This document shows positions 12,330 to 26,659 of a DNA stretch of 64,000 nt, in pieces. A program made the translations under genes and the position numbers. The DNA is from Numida meleagris (lineage: Eukaryota; Chordata; Aves; Galliformes; Numididae). Below the pieces are notes generated by a model. That model was not told the DNA's origin. It did no database searches and worked only from the letters and a program-made list of their open reading frames with translations. Positions within the stretch are counted from its first letter, which is position 1. Every line of letters starts with the position of its first letter. Location of the stretch: assembly GCF_002078875.1 (NCBI RefSeq), contig NC_034410.1, forward strand, positions 97,362,384 through 97,426,383. The letters run 5' to 3'.

Positions 12330-15300
12330 AGAGTGAAAGACAAGGAGCTATTATACCACCTTTAAAAGACCTGTGGGTAGTGATGACCAAATGGACATCT
12401 GCACACTGCTGGTCAAGTTCTGCACGTCCTACTAAAGACTGAAAGAGAATCTGTCCCCAGTATGTGTACTATAGAGGCCCAGCTGTAATAGCCAGAACTG
12501 CTGTCAAGAACACATAAATGTATAGTCAGTAATGATTTCATTGCGTTAAATCTTTCATTTGAAAATAATAGTCTGTACTTTAATGGAGAAAATAGAAACT
12601 CCATAAATCCTTAATGATGCCTTGTCTCTTTTATGCTGGCAGTGTCAGATGGTAAAAACAATTTTTCTTGCAACTGTCAAACTGCTGACCTGGTTTAAGG
12701 TTTTAACCCTTTACAAAAAAATTCAAAGGGAGAGTAGAAATATTATTAATGCTTTTGTTGAAATAGCTTGATTATAGACAATCAGCTATGAGACACTATG
12801 ACACAAGAAGCCCTGACAAGAAAATTAAGACTAAACCAGAAGTATTCCAAGAATTTCAACTTCTCCTCCTCCCCTACAAACCCCACGCTGGATATTACTG
12901 AATCTCCCTTTCCTTACAGCCCTTCCTTGTCAGACAAGAGTAAAATGAGACTTTGCTGGTGGGCGACGTATCCAAGCTATTTCCTCTCACAATTGCTCCA
13001 GCATTTCCGGAAATCTCATATTCTCCCCATTCTCCTCTTTGAGAAGTCAAGTCCAACCCAACTGCAGGGCCTCAGGGCAAGGGGTAGGATGGCCACGTGA
13101 CCTCCAAAAAAGCTTCAGAGCAGGAAATGGATGGAAAAGCTGGCCTCAGTTTTAAATATCAGACTGCAATTTGATAAGAATGACAACTTTTGCATTGTAA
13201 TTAGTGCTCCTGTCCCCATCAATTATGTTACCTGATGACCTGGAATAAAGGTGCAAGGATCCAATCAACAGCCGCACTTAAAGCCTGTTAACAGGCTGTC
13301 AGCTTCAGTTGCCAGAATGCCTTTATTAGTAACTAGTCCCAGTGAAAGTGGAAGGCATTGACAGTCTTCATAGACTGAGAATTACATGCTGATTGCTTTA
13401 GGAAACCGACCATAAAAATAAAAAAAAAAACTTCTGGCAGCAGCTGTAGAGTAACTTCTCAAGCAGAATATTTCAGCTTTGGGTGCTGCTGGCCTGGGCT
13501 GAGCCTGAAATCCTGCTTGCCACAGCTGCTCCTAGCCTGAAGAGCTGGTTTGCAAACACTGGAGATCTGAGTGTGACTTAGCATCCGCATCTGCAATATG
13601 CGCAGGAAAATCCTGTGGTGAAGAAGAAGAAAGGAGCAAAACTTGCAAGAGTCCTACCAAGGAGGCAATTTCAGAAGGGAAGGATGGAAAGCTGATACAT
13701 CTGGCCACCTGAGGAGATGGGGGACATGAAAAGGGAAGACTGGTGCACTGGGCATTTCAAAGATGCATTCCAACTCTATTTTTTTAATATATATATATTA
13801 GTACAGTTACTGTAGTTTCTTGTCCCTTTGTTTCCTTTGTGAAGGCTACTCAGAAACAACAGTTGCATCCCCTGACAGCTGACCACAGTGTAACACAGTG
13901 GAGAATTTAAGATCTACCCTTTCATAATTCCAAATTCACAGTGGCCAAGGCACAACATTAACTTATCTCCTTATCCCTCCATGAGACCTCTACCTCCTCC
14001 ATCTATGGATGGAGTTACAGTGATGCTGCAAAAAGGAGACTCAGGGTGGAAATCTGAGGAATAAATTTTTTCCCCATAATAAAAGACCACCCCAAAAACA
14101 CATAATCTCTTCCTCCATAAGAGTGATTTCCACCATTTCTCATCCTGGTAATGTAGGACCTACTTTCCAGTCCCTCCCCAGACTACTGCTTGAACCTTAC
14201 CCTAGAACTGCCCAGTTCATGACACCTGTGGAAATGTGCACTACGTCTTCTGCCTTTGGAATAATCAACAAATTAATAAAAGACATAATAAAAGACACAT
14301 GACCAGGGCACTGGAAAAGCAGAAGGACCAAACTCAAGATAACTGAAATGGGAGATGAAGAATATCCTCAATTATTTTTGACAGAAAACTGTATTATATG
14401 CGACCGTAAATACTAAGGAAAGTAACTAAAGGCTAAAATCTCACCTTTTCAGACTAAAATCTGCCTTACAGGTGTTTGTTATGTCTTAATTGCTTTGTTC
14501 CCTCCTTGGTCACTTCAAAATCTGCTGTTTTGGCACCACCAGACTCAGGGGTAGGGTTTTTTTCTGAATGCTGATCAAAGTGTTGGGGAGATGAGCTGCG
14601 TTTGCCCATCTCCACCCAAGCCCCAGTTTCTCCCAGCACAGAGGACTGCAGCAAAAGCCTGCTGAAGAAATTGAGTTGAACTATTTTGGAGTGATCCCTA
14701 AGAAAGAGGCCTTAAATAGACCAATACGTACATCTGGCAGTCTCAGATGGATCGTTGTGCTCCCTCTGCCCACATAGACATAATGCTGACGTCCCTAAAT
14801 ATCAACCCACTTATCTTCTCCAGCTATAATCACTAGAGCAAAACCTAAAACCTTCATATTCAGATAAGAATATATTAAACCCTTTCCTTGATATTAAAAA
14901 TTTTATATTAAAACCTTTGCTCAACTTGCTCGACTGACTCTGCTTTCCCACTGTGCTTACTGCAGGCAGCAGAGTGAGAAAGGAAGAAACAGCCTCATCA
15001 CTGCCATTCAGTCCCATTATATAGGAGCTGACTGGGACTTATTCAGTCCCTTTCAGTGGCTTCTACCCATCCTATGGCTGTCTAAACGTAAAGCAGGTGG
15101 GTGTCCAAGGAGAAATGCCAGGCTTTGGTGGTGGTGCCAGACACAGGTAAGCAGGACAGCCCAGCACTGTAGCACGTGGTAATGTGAAACTTGGCAAGGC
15201 AGCCAGGTCTTATCCCCTCATTCATCCTCTGACAGCTCGAGTAGTGTGATGTTAATAATTCATAAGTTATCTGTGCAATAAGTTACATTTTCCTTTTAAA

Positions 15301-18300
15301 AATGGAGCTAGAGAAGCAGGTGTAAATAATTAATCTGAGAAGAGAAATAATCCGTTAACCCTCTCAAAGAAGGACGAAAATCAATAGCGCTGATGTTCCA
15401 CAGCAGCACAAACATTTGCAGGCAGTGCTGCCCCAGGGTTGCCAGCACTGTGTGCTGAGGCCTAGTCCCATGTGGAGCACCATCACCACAATACCCACAC
15501 CAACACTGATATGAAAACACTTCTCCCAACACTCCTGTTCTCCCTCTGCCAGACTGCCTCTTACGCTTTTCCATCCAGCTCCCCGGAGCTCCAGATGCGG
15601 GGATAAAATTACTGGGGATGTGATAGGAAAGCAGTTGGCGGCCGCTCCCCACCAGGCAGTCAAAACACAGCATGGCACCTGCGTGTTGCAGGAGCAGCGT
15701 CACTGAGCTCACCCAGCAAACCAACAGTGCTTCTTGACAGCTTTAGACTCCCTTTTCCACTCAGCTGGAGCTCCCTGCTGTGCATGATCCAGGCCGGTTC
15801 CTCTGAGCCTGATGTCAGACAGGTGCAAGACAGCCAGAGCATCATGCTTGAAATGCAGATCCCTGGCTGCCCATTTCTGCCACAAACGCTGCATGATGCT
15901 CCCACGCCAGCAGCCAACAGACAGTCACTGAATATCACCAGAAAGTGGAAAAGTGAGGGATAGTCCTCATCAACTCTGCTATATGCTCAGCTGCAGATAT
16001 TCCATCTTCAAATCCCAGCTCGCACTCAGCCAATAACCATGAAAACGTGCTTGCCCTGGGGCAAAGCCTTGCCCACACCTTGGCAAGGAAAACAAGTGCG
16101 GCTGTCTTCATCAACTGGAATGGGATGCAGAATTTGAAGAGCACGCCTTATTTTCTCCCCGAAATGCAGCACTTGAGGACTTGCTAGTCAATTTTTACAA
16201 GGCCTTGCTAAGGACAACCTTTTATTATGCTGTTGATAGAACAAGGGAAACAATCAAAACCAAGCCCATATTTTCCCCATGAATATTTTATACAGATGCC
16301 ACACAGGCTATGGTTTGTTTGCACTGTCACTGCTGAGGCACATGTGACACGCAGCGGGATTATTTTTGGTAACTGGGTGGAGGATGGGGGAAGGATGCAC
16401 AGTCTGAGCTTCGTAGAGGTTATCTCCATGCCAGCTCCTGCTATTGCAAGAATAGCAGTTGTTCAGTGACTGAAAGCCTTCTGCTATATACTAAGAAAAA
16501 CATGTGACTAATGGGGCATAGAGGAATTTAGTCATTGTACAAAGGTTTTCTTATAGCTACCCAGTATCAGGGCAGTTCTCGAGTTATGGCAGACTTGAAG
16601 GATATTTCTGCATACACAATGGGTAAAGGAGGCCCTGCAGGGCACCGGGGAGCAGTGATGGGGTTGATCTGGGGAAGGCCACCAGCAGAGGCTCTGGTCC
16701 GGCTGAGTAACAGGAGGCCACGCTTTCTGCGTGATGTAAAACTGGATCAGCATTACTATTGGAACTCCTCACTTCAAACATTATAGTAGGACTTGGGAGC
16801 AGCATCAGATGATTGCCAGCTAGCGTGGTCAGATAACAAATAGCTATAAAGTAGCTAGAGCTTGATGGTAGTTCATTTGGCAAATAAAAAATTCAGGTGC
16901 AGATACTGCTCTGTGTGTGTGCATGCAGTTTTTATGAGACTGACACTAAACATTTTGGCATAAGAGACTGGCCCTAGACATTCTGAAAATTGTGGTTTTG
17001 TTGAAATATATTTTTACATTTTCTAATAAAGAAATACAGACAGTGCATTAGAAGATGCACAGTGCTCTTCCTTGAAAAAAAGTCTCTGTTCACTGAAAGT
17101 GCTTCCTGTCTGCTATGCATTTTGAGCTGAGACAGATCCATTCCCTTGCCTTCCTTCAGCCCCCATTGTGGGCATCAGCACTGAGCAGAGCATTTCACTA
17201 CTTATACAGCTCCTGAAATGCCATAATGATAATAAATCATTCACTGTGGTTTAGGTACCAATTCATTATTTATCACAGAGGAAAAAAAATTAAAAAAAAA
17301 AAACCAACAACTAGACAAAGTGATGCTTCAGTAAAATTTTCAGGCAGTTAATGGTCTTTGTTATGATTATTGCAGAAGACTTCATTACTTAAAACTGTCA
17401 CAAGCAGTAACTTCTAAGCAGGGGGGTTACTATATCAAGATGCTGATTTTGCTCAGTCCTCTTAATGTTCGAATCTGTGGCTTGCAGGTCTTCTCTTTGT
17501 CCATTTCTCAGCAAATTTCCATCATTTAAAATCACTGACAACTAAGAAAATGTATACACCACAGAAATCAGACACTTCATGGCAGAGTCCTATTTCACCC
17601 CCTTCAGTACAGTTTCATTTGGGTAATGACTGCAGAGCATTACGTGCTACCTTAGTAAACGCATATGAACTCCCAGCTAATGAAAATATGGGCAATACTT
17701 TCTACAGACAAATACATTTTTACCAAGAATAATTTCTCTGCTTCTGGTATATTACTTTGCACTATGTTTGTGTGTTTACATGGGAGAGAGAAGAGGTAAA
17801 GGTGACTTCAGACTGAAATAATTATGCTTTTACCGTATGCTGTATGTATTGTGTCCTACTTAACAGATTCACGGTGAGGAAAATCAGGCCATCACGCTCA
17901 GCTCTAGAAAGAAGCCTCCAGATTTCATTTTGCTATAGTATAAAGAGAGAACTGTAGTATATTCTTCTATCACAAAAATGCTCTCTACCTTCAGTGATGT
18001 TAAACAGAGCAGTGCATATGTACTCTGGAGCACAACTGTCCATAAATAGTATGCTCAAAATATATTTCATTTCAGATATTTCTACCATTCTTGAAGGTAC
18101 TGGAATGCAGCATGTCCAGGAGTAACCTGGAAGGTCCCATTAACTACACACACTGCTTCTCCTCTCTGTTTGTATCCAAGGGAGATGTTAGAGATTACTA
18201 ACGGCCAATGGATTTCCACTTCTCTCCTCTCATGTGGAAATAAGCGGAAATATTTTTTCTTGCTCTCCCACATTGCCTCTGCCTTTCTCTGTAACTCCAC

Positions 18301-20159
18301 CAGTGGATACGAGCGGCAGCAATGGTTCAGCACCAAGGGGAAGTGATTCCCCAAGTGACTGTGCCTGCAGCAGGGCACTCGTCCTGTAGCACGACAGCCT
18401 GGAAAGCTGGAGGCACCGATGGTGCTCCCTTCTGGCCCTGCTGCTTCAGTGGCAAAACACAGAGCTTGTCACCTGCTTGGCGTGGCTGTCCCCCAGCAAT
18501 AAATGCCCCTTTCTTCCCAGTTCTCATTCATTTCTTGCTAAACCATAGCACTCATGTTAGATCTTCCTGCAGCTGCTCCCCTAATCCTCCCTGCCTTTAT
18601 CTGCCCATCCCAAGCAGCTCATGCTCCCGCGGCACTGCCTCTTTTTCTTCCCCAGCTCTCAATCCAAACCCAGACAAAGGACAGGCGAAAATACACAGTT
18701 AGCAGCTGCAAGTAAGACAACAGCTCACTCCCAGAGAAGCCAAAAGCAGGTCCTGTGCCCTTTGAGCTTGTTTCTACTGCAAATAGCAGAGGTGGTTCAT
18801 TCTTCCCCAGGTGCTGAGGTTTAGAGAGAGCTTTATTCAGGAGATATTACTCGCAGGGGAATTTGTTATCGCCAGACACTTCACAAACATGATTTCACAC
18901 GTGTTTAAACTCACACTCAAGCCAGATCATCTACATGTGAAACATCTTAGCTGAGAGACAGCCTCAAGCTGGGGACAGAGGGCAAGAACTGTTTAACCAC
19001 TTTCCAGAGTGGGGCCAAGGAAATAAACGGAAGATGTTCCCTAAGGGTGCCCTCCTGGCTCCAAGGAAGTGACAATTAGGATGGGTTAGCTGCGGAGGGA
19101 AGGATGTTCACAGCTTAAAGAAAATCCATGTGCTGTTGTCAAAGTTGAGCTTTTGGGAAAGTTTAGCATGTTTGTAGATGCTCAGGGGAGAGCTGCTATG
19201 GGTTTTGCATCGGTGTTTTAGAGCCTTTGATTAAGGGAATAATTTCTCCCATGATTTACGTCAAACTAAGTTTAAGTGTACAAAACATAAACTATTGCCT
19301 TATTCAAATTAATAGAATTAATACTCGGCAATGTATGTGCTCACATGAATTTGAACAGAATTTAAAGGAATTCTGTTCGCTGAACCGGTGGAAATCACTG
19401 CAGATTTAAAGCAACAATGGCCTCTCCTTCTGGTGCATAGAGAATATATTCCTCACATCGTTTTTTAATATAGCTTGCTCAGAGTTAGAAGACTAACCAG
19501 TGCTTGACAAGGAAGCTTATCTTTTATTTAACAAATGAGCAGAAAGCATTCAGCAGAAATCAGCCATATGTACACTGCATGAGGCAAGGGTACAGCAGGA
19601 AAAACATTGGGTGATACAATTAAAAAGTGTATGCTGATGAATGCACATGAAAATTTGTAAACATAGTTGTATAAGCAGCCTTGGTTTGGATTTGTCCTAA
19701 CTTCTGAAAAATTGATTTTGCATCCCTCTACATATTTTTTTCTGAAATTTCCATTATTTTGCCAAAGAAAGGAAAGTTTGGAAAGAGTTTTCTGGTGCTT
19801 CATGGTCACGTTAAATGATTAACCTACATCAGTATTTCTCATGAGCTGAATTAGGAAACTAGGAAGTAAAAAATGACAGCTGAAGGGATGCTGCTGAAGT
19901 GATGTGCCAGTGATAGAGTCAATCGTATTTTTCCTCTACTGGCTCTCTACTGCCTCAAATGTCCCTGGTAATAACGTAGACAACAAAAGAAAAAAGCATG
20001 CAAACCTTGGCAGTGATGCACATACTTATGCACGTTGTGAGGGTACACGGCCTTTGCTTTTAAAGCACTAAGGAAGCTGCAGCTTTGATAAGTCACAGAA
20101 GATCCTAGCAAATTCCTAGAAGGGGCAGTTCTCAGGGACATGGCAATTTTGCAAAGGAT

Positions 20160-20640
20160 GTACTACAAAGAAGCATTCACAGCAGTAGGAAAACTCTGAA
20201 GCTCTGGTGGAGAAAGTAATAAGCAGCTGCTGCAAAAAAAGGCATCAAAGGGAGGCCCAAATCCAGCTGAAAAGACCAGGGTAGTTAAAAAAAAAAAAAG
20301 AGAAACTGAAAAAGTCGGTGAATGTAATTGTGGGAAAAAATTCAATGAACCACTTGGAGTGCTGCAGCACTTGGAGCAGACGGAAGCAGAACAACTTGGC
20401 ACCATCAGTAAAGTTAGGAAATATTCAGAGAAACATTATTATCCAGCAAAATAAGTAGCTTCAAAAGAACCAGTGGAAGTATTTCAGGAAAGTGTGATTA
20501 AATTGCATAGTGGGGAAAAAAAAAAACACTATCAAAATTGGGGGGAAAAGAAAAAGAAGAAAACAGAAAAAGGAAGAATTACAGGAAAGGAAAGCTCCAT
20601 AACATCTTTTGGTTAAGAGAATTGAAAAAAAAAAATGAAG
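20160..20640. repeat. Purine-biased low-complexity stretch
   Basis: Roughly 480 bases are strongly A/G-biased on the plus strand. They include an A13 run near 20287, an A11 run near 20516, and GGGGGGAAAAGAAAAAGAAG-like sequence around 20540. I see no coding potential and no recognisable transposon. The minus strand, which is the sense strand of MTCL1, is correspondingly pyrimidine-rich. It could be a degraded A-rich element or a simple purine tract. Confidence 0.55.
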
Positions 20641-21034
20641 TGGCATGATTTAACTAAGGGAATGCCAGACTGCTGATGAACACATTCAGAGAATAATGGT
20701 TTATAATTAGCAAACCTAAAGAGTGGATAAAATACACAACTGCTGCTCAAAAGACCTAATTTAACCATACCTCAGCTCAAAATACATCTATGGGAAATGC
20801 TGAGAAAGCCTGCTGGGACAGAGCAGGGAGAAAACAAGAGGAGAAAACAAGAAAGGAAGAGAGAGAGGTGGTGTTTCCCTAAAAACCTGTACGTGACTCA
20901 GCTATGATCAGGAGGCTCCTTATTGGAATCAAACAATATTTTGATGACGGCAAGACGCCAGAACAAAACAAAAGAATCAAGATGTATTTTTTGATAGATC
21001 ATGGAAAAGCTTATGAAAGCACATCATGAACTGG

Positions 21035-21563
21035 TGTCAACGGTTTACGGGTGTTAGGCCCGATTCCGTGACAAAGGGGACGGGGGACCCAAGGGCCCAC
21101 GTCCCGGGAAAAGGGGAAAGGGGAAAAGGGTAGGGAGATGGCCCTGAGAGCAAAGAACAGCGGCAACAATCTGAGGAGAAACAAACTAATTTACTAAATA
21201 AAATATCGGAATGCAAAACAACACACTATAATACAATATAATTACAATTTAAGCTGATAAATCCAATACAGAGAGAGAGAATGTCCCAAAATCAAGGTAG
21301 GCCTTACTCTACTACCGACGATAAGACGGCTGGAGAGCGAGGTGCTGCCAAGACGAGAGACGGCGGAAAAAGGGACGAGGTCTCGTGATCTGCAAGTTTT
21401 TATACTGCGAGCTTCTATCTTTTCCCTCCGGCTGGAAAATGGTAACAAAGGAGCAAAGTACCGTGGGGACTGTAGTAGTCCTTCTCTTCTGAGAACTAGG
21501 TATGTCCACTACATGATGTTATGATGTGGAGTACCAATAACCGAAAATCATAAAACCATGACA
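21035..21563 (-). mobile_element. Solo LTR of an endogenous retrovirus
   Basis: The 529-bp element begins TGTCAACGG and ends CCATGACA, so both ends carry the LTR terminal TG...CA in inverted form. It is flanked by a perfect 5-bp direct repeat, ACTGG, at 21030-21034 and 21564-21568. There is no gag, pol or env sequence next to it, so it is a solo LTR left by recombination between two LTRs. A TATAAAAA box on the minus strand suggests minus orientation, the same as MTCL1. I found no AATAAA on that strand; a plus-strand AATAAA lies at 21197-21202, so orientation is likely rather than certain. A 5-bp duplication fits an ERVL-like group, but I cannot name the family. Confidence 0.85.
21397..21404 (-). 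promoter_or_regulatory. Candidate LTR TATA box
   Basis: TATAAAAA on the minus strand lies about 160 bases inside the LTR end at 21563. This leaves a short U3 and a long R-U5 region. It is the main evidence for LTR orientation. Whether it is active is unknown. Confidence 0.45.
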
Positions 21564-22890
21564 ACTGGGAATCCAAAAGCATCTGGGATTGGGAAAGGAA
21601 CTGCTAAGCTACAACGCAGCAGCAGAGCAGGAGATGAGAGCAGAGCAAGGGCTGTGACAGATGATTTCTTGTCACCCTTTCTCTTTGTTGTAGTGTTGCT
21701 TCTATTAATTGCAAAGCTGAGAAATGTTATTTAGTGACTAAGGAGGAAAGCTTATCTCCTATCTACTGAAATTATACAGTCAGAACAAGGCAAAAATTAA
21801 TTCCCCAGCTAAAACTGCAGGGCTTTCTTGAAGGAGATTAAGAATTTTATCTAGATTGAGCAAGTCTGTATATATTTCACACAGAAAAGTCCTGCTGAAA
21901 GTATCACACAAGATAGAAATAGGTACTGGGATGAAAGAATATGTACCTCCTCTGAACCTCATAACTGTTCAGGAATTCTTCAAAAGATCACGATAAAAAT
22001 GAAGGTAGCTTTAAAGAAAGATTGCTTTCAGAGATGTGTACAATTCTGATATGAAAAATACATTAAAGGCAATCAATATATATGCTATTCACTGCAGTAA
22101 GAAATTAGACCGGAGGGAGTTGTATAGCAGGACAAAGGAGAAGTTAGCACAGAATTAAACAGAGAACATGAACACAGACGTGAGAAAATCTTTCTATAGA
22201 TCAGAAGACAGATGAAAAGTGCTGCAAACAGTCAAGGACATTATGGAAAATGAGCATATGGAGTCAGTAAGCTGCATCAGGGAGTGAGCGCTACCTAACT
22301 GGATGTCGGGCATTGCTCCAGGGATGAGCAGGGAGGATACTCCTCTGAAGTGTCAGTCTGTGCATAGACAAGATGCACAAGCAGAGTGCAATGAGAAGAA
22401 GCTGTTTGGCCTTTGGGTCACTTTTCTCCTGGCATATAAAGAACTGGTTTTACTACTGGCATGACTGTAATACATTCTTTTAGAGCTTTGTATATTTTTA
22501 ATGTTTATAAAGAGGAGTCTCGCTGGTAGTTATTTGAACACACTTTGAGGCAAGAGAACGGTTTGTTTGTTTTAATTTGTATTTTTCAGCCATATGTAAA
22601 CTACTTTGCAAACATATTAGTATCTGGCACAAATATCACTGTGTTTTGAAACTTCTGGCTCATCTGTCCTCATGTGACCCACTGAGGATCTAAACCTCCC
22701 TCTTCTAACCCGTAGTGACCTTGTGACATTTCTTCTGCCTCCAAGAAAGAACACCAATCATGGTATGAAAAACCATCTACTGTGACTACTACACCTTATG
22801 CCTTGCTGTGTGCCCAGATCAGAACGAATACATCCCATCACTGCATCACTCCTCCTTTCCTATTTCTCCACCAGTCTTTGCCTCTTGGGA

Positions 22891-22904
22891 GGGGGGGGGG
22901 GGGG
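22891..22904. repeat. G14 homopolymer run
   Basis: An uninterrupted run of 14 G follows GGGA. Runs like this vary in length between individuals and are sequenced poorly, so the exact count is uncertain. Confidence 0.9.
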
Positions 22905-24276
22905 CAATTCTGCTTCCAAAGTGAGGGTATGTCACTTCCACTTGCAGAGGAGAAGACAGCTGAGTTTTCTGGGCTTCCCCGCTCTGCTTAGCCATCTAAG
23001 GAGCAGAGTAAATTCAGCCTGGTTAGAGCTAGTTTGAGAATCCACAAGTCCCAGCCTAGTTTCTCAAGCTGTTTATAATCCCAAAGACCATCAAGCAATA
23101 TCTAGCAAACTGTAAGTTAATCAACAACAAACAAGACCTTAGGTACTGTGGATGATGTAGTATTTTTGTGTGAAATATACACTGCGTACCCTGTAACAAG
23201 TTATCATGTCTATTAAGCACAGCAATCACAAACAACCTTGAGAAAGAAGAAGAGATAAAACATCATCGAGACTTTTCTTTTGTGTCCTCCTTAGAGGATG
23301 TTATCATAGCAACACTGATGTTTACAAATGCTGATAATCGGCTCCATTACATACAAAACTCTTCAAAACTCCTGTTCTGGATTGCTTCATCCTCAGAACT
23401 CAAAATGCACATAGAAATAAAATAGAGTTTGTCCTTAGGAAATTGAAACGAGCTTTGTGCCAGTTAACTTGCAAGCATTGTTTGAAAGATTAAAATAACA
23501 CATAATTGCACCAGCTCTCTAAATCTGACCAGGGCTCAGAGGATAAATGCCTTACCTCATTATGTTTAAATGTTCTATCTCAATCTGGTTTAGAACAGAG
23601 CAGAGGCTGAGAGCTGCCAATCTGCTGTGCAAGCAAGAGAACAGAAATACTGCTACAGACTGGGATACGGACACATTTAGTATTTGGCTCTGCTTTACTA
23701 TCCCTTGCTCCTAGCTCACTTGCTTCCAAGGATCATCACTTCACCCAGTATGACTACATGTCAGCTCCAATCGAGATGATCCCTCTTCTCAACAGACAGC
23801 ATTTCTGCGCCTGAAGTGCAATGTTATTTATACTTTACAGACCACATTCCTGCTGCCTAACTCACGCTGGTGGCTCCCACAGTCACCACTGAAGAGCAGC
23901 AGCCAAGGCGGCAGCTTGCCTATCCGAGTTAACCTCTCAGGGATGAGTCATGCACACTTCATTTGACTCTAAAATAGGTGGAAGTCCTGGTCTGGGTAAA
24001 GAGGAGTCAGATAGCTGGCCTCAAATCAAAGGCAGCTTTGCTCCAGTACCAAGAGGCTGAGAGGAGCTGGTTTTAAAATGAGACAGAAGCCCTGTGAGGA
24101 GCCCAGGACAAAGCACCCAACACCACTCACCTACCTCTCTGCTGTTTCTAAACTACCAACACACTTGAGATGCACAACAAAGGGAAGGAGACCTCTTGGA
24201 CAGTTGTACAAGCAATATCTGCATGCATGTCATGTAAGAATTAGACTTGTGTGCCACAAATTTCCCATCTAAGCTA

Positions 24277-24669
<393 letters not shown>

Positions 24670-25060
24670 TTATCCATCCTCTCTACATTATGATAAGGCA
24701 ATGCCATGGACAGCAGGAGGAAACAAGCAGATACGAAGCCTACACATCAAAGTCCCAACATATCACATGGATAAAATGAAGATATAGTGTTGTAAAGTTG
24801 ACAGGTCATCCATCAAAGCCACATCCAGGCAACAGTCTCATCCACCCAGATTTGCTTCTCTAGCAGCAATCATGCCTTGGCAGGAGCGATAAGAAAACAG
24901 AAATATATTCTAGCTTAGGTTTTATGAGTCCAGCCTAACAGGAAAGAATATTTATTACAAAACAATTCAGAACAGTGATTCATCACACCAAATGATGAAT
25001 TACTGAATTACAAAAATTCAGCAGAAACAAAGCAAACAAACTAAGAAACTCGTTATCGGC

Positions 25061-25118
25061 GTTGGAACTTGATCCTTGTGATCCCTTCCAACCCAAGCCA
25101 TTCTATGATTCTATGATT
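25061..25118 (+). mobile_element. CR1 LINE extreme 3' end
   Basis: GTTGGAACTTGATCCTTGTG, then ATCCCTTCCAACCCAAGCCA and the tail ATTCTATGATTCTATGATTA. Only the last 60 or so bases of CR1 remain, in plus orientation. Confidence 0.85.
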
Positions 25119-25148
25119 ATCTCTTTCATTTGAATCTATGGACAAGAC

Positions 25149-25531
25149 CAGGCATGTCCAACCTACGACCCTGCCTGGCCCCAGGCACACAACTGTCACT
25201 CAGCAATGACCAAACACTGGTGTACTACTAACCCCATCTGGGCTGAAACCAGGGCACAGGGAGGGTGCAGTGCGGTGCCAACTCAAGTTATGGCAAATAA
25301 GTTTATCCATTTTAATACGTTGGCTAAACAGTCTTGTGAACAGCAAAAATAGTGTTTTGAAGCTGAGAATTTGCTCTATTAAATAGTGTTATGGTGCTCT
25401 TTGTAGTGGTTGTAGTTTCCATGGAAATAATTAGGAAGCATTACTTTTAGAACAACCTTCATAGATGCAGCCCTAGACAATTCCTCTTCACTCAGTGCGG
25501 CCCAGGCAAGCCAAAAGGTTGGACACTCATG
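25149..25531. mobile_element. Non-autonomous hAT-like (Charlie-type) DNA transposon
   Basis: The 383-bp element begins CAGGCATGTCCAACC and ends GGTTGGACACTCATG, so its ends are imperfect inverted repeats sharing TGTCCAACC. It is flanked by an 8-bp direct repeat, GACAAGAC at 25141-25148 and GACAAGAT at 25532-25539, with one mismatch. Eight-base duplications are the hAT signature. The terminal motif, with GGCTTGCCTGGGCCGCACT just inside the right end on the minus strand, resembles Charlie-group elements. It is too short to encode a transposase, so it was moved in trans. The mismatch in the duplication points to an old insertion. Confidence 0.75.
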
Positions 25532-26341
25532 GACAAGATTTTTGCAGAATAATCTGTCACTTCTATTATGGTAAGGTTATCATTCGGTTCCTGCCATATG
25601 AGAGAGACTTGGGTCTGACGTTTTGAGAGGTTTGATCACTTGATACATCACTCAAATTTCCACTGCTGGGAACCAACAAATCCAACTTCACAAGGTTTTA
25701 TGTTTTGCATTTTCAAATACCAAATGCTTAGTACTTCCAGCCGTTAGCTATTTTCAAAACAGCTACATGATGGCGATAGTCGGAAAGATAACAAGTAAAG
25801 CTAGATAAGCATCATGCTTATACGAAGCTTAGCCTTGATGGACACATTTCTGAAAAATATGAAAATTGTTTCAGTATGAACACTTTTTTTTTTTTAACAG
25901 GAATTTGTTTTCATGGGAATAGTATTTCTATTCTCTATCTGTTCCCCTAAGACGTTGTAACAGTCGGTTCCTGTATGAGAATAGCTTGTTAGGCAAGAAG
26001 AAATGCAGTGGTAACTACTTTTTTCAGTTATTGACTTAAGCAAGAAGTGAAAGGAAGGAAAGAGTATGAATTGGAAGAAGCATATCAGGGTTTGTTTATA
26101 GTTTTGGAAATCTAAGGTTTTGAGTGAAGCCAGTGAAAAAAAAAACCCTTAAATCTTTCAAGTGCAGCAATGTAATTCAACAGCCTTTCTTTCATTTGAG
26201 GTTAAGCACATGTTTTTTACTTGCTAATACATCTTCTTATGACGAGAAGCTGAACATTTGTTTTCCACTGCCAAAGAAGGAAATTGGTGCTGACATTTTG
26301 AGAACTTCTGCCTGTTTCATGTGTCACCCTCACTTCCTTTA

Positions 26342-26659
<318 letters not shown>

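Noticed and set aside
15308..15938. Cluster of overlapping minus-strand frames up to 138 codons
   Set aside because: Several frames are open at once in a locally GC-richer patch, none has a recognisable domain, and none continues MTCL1.
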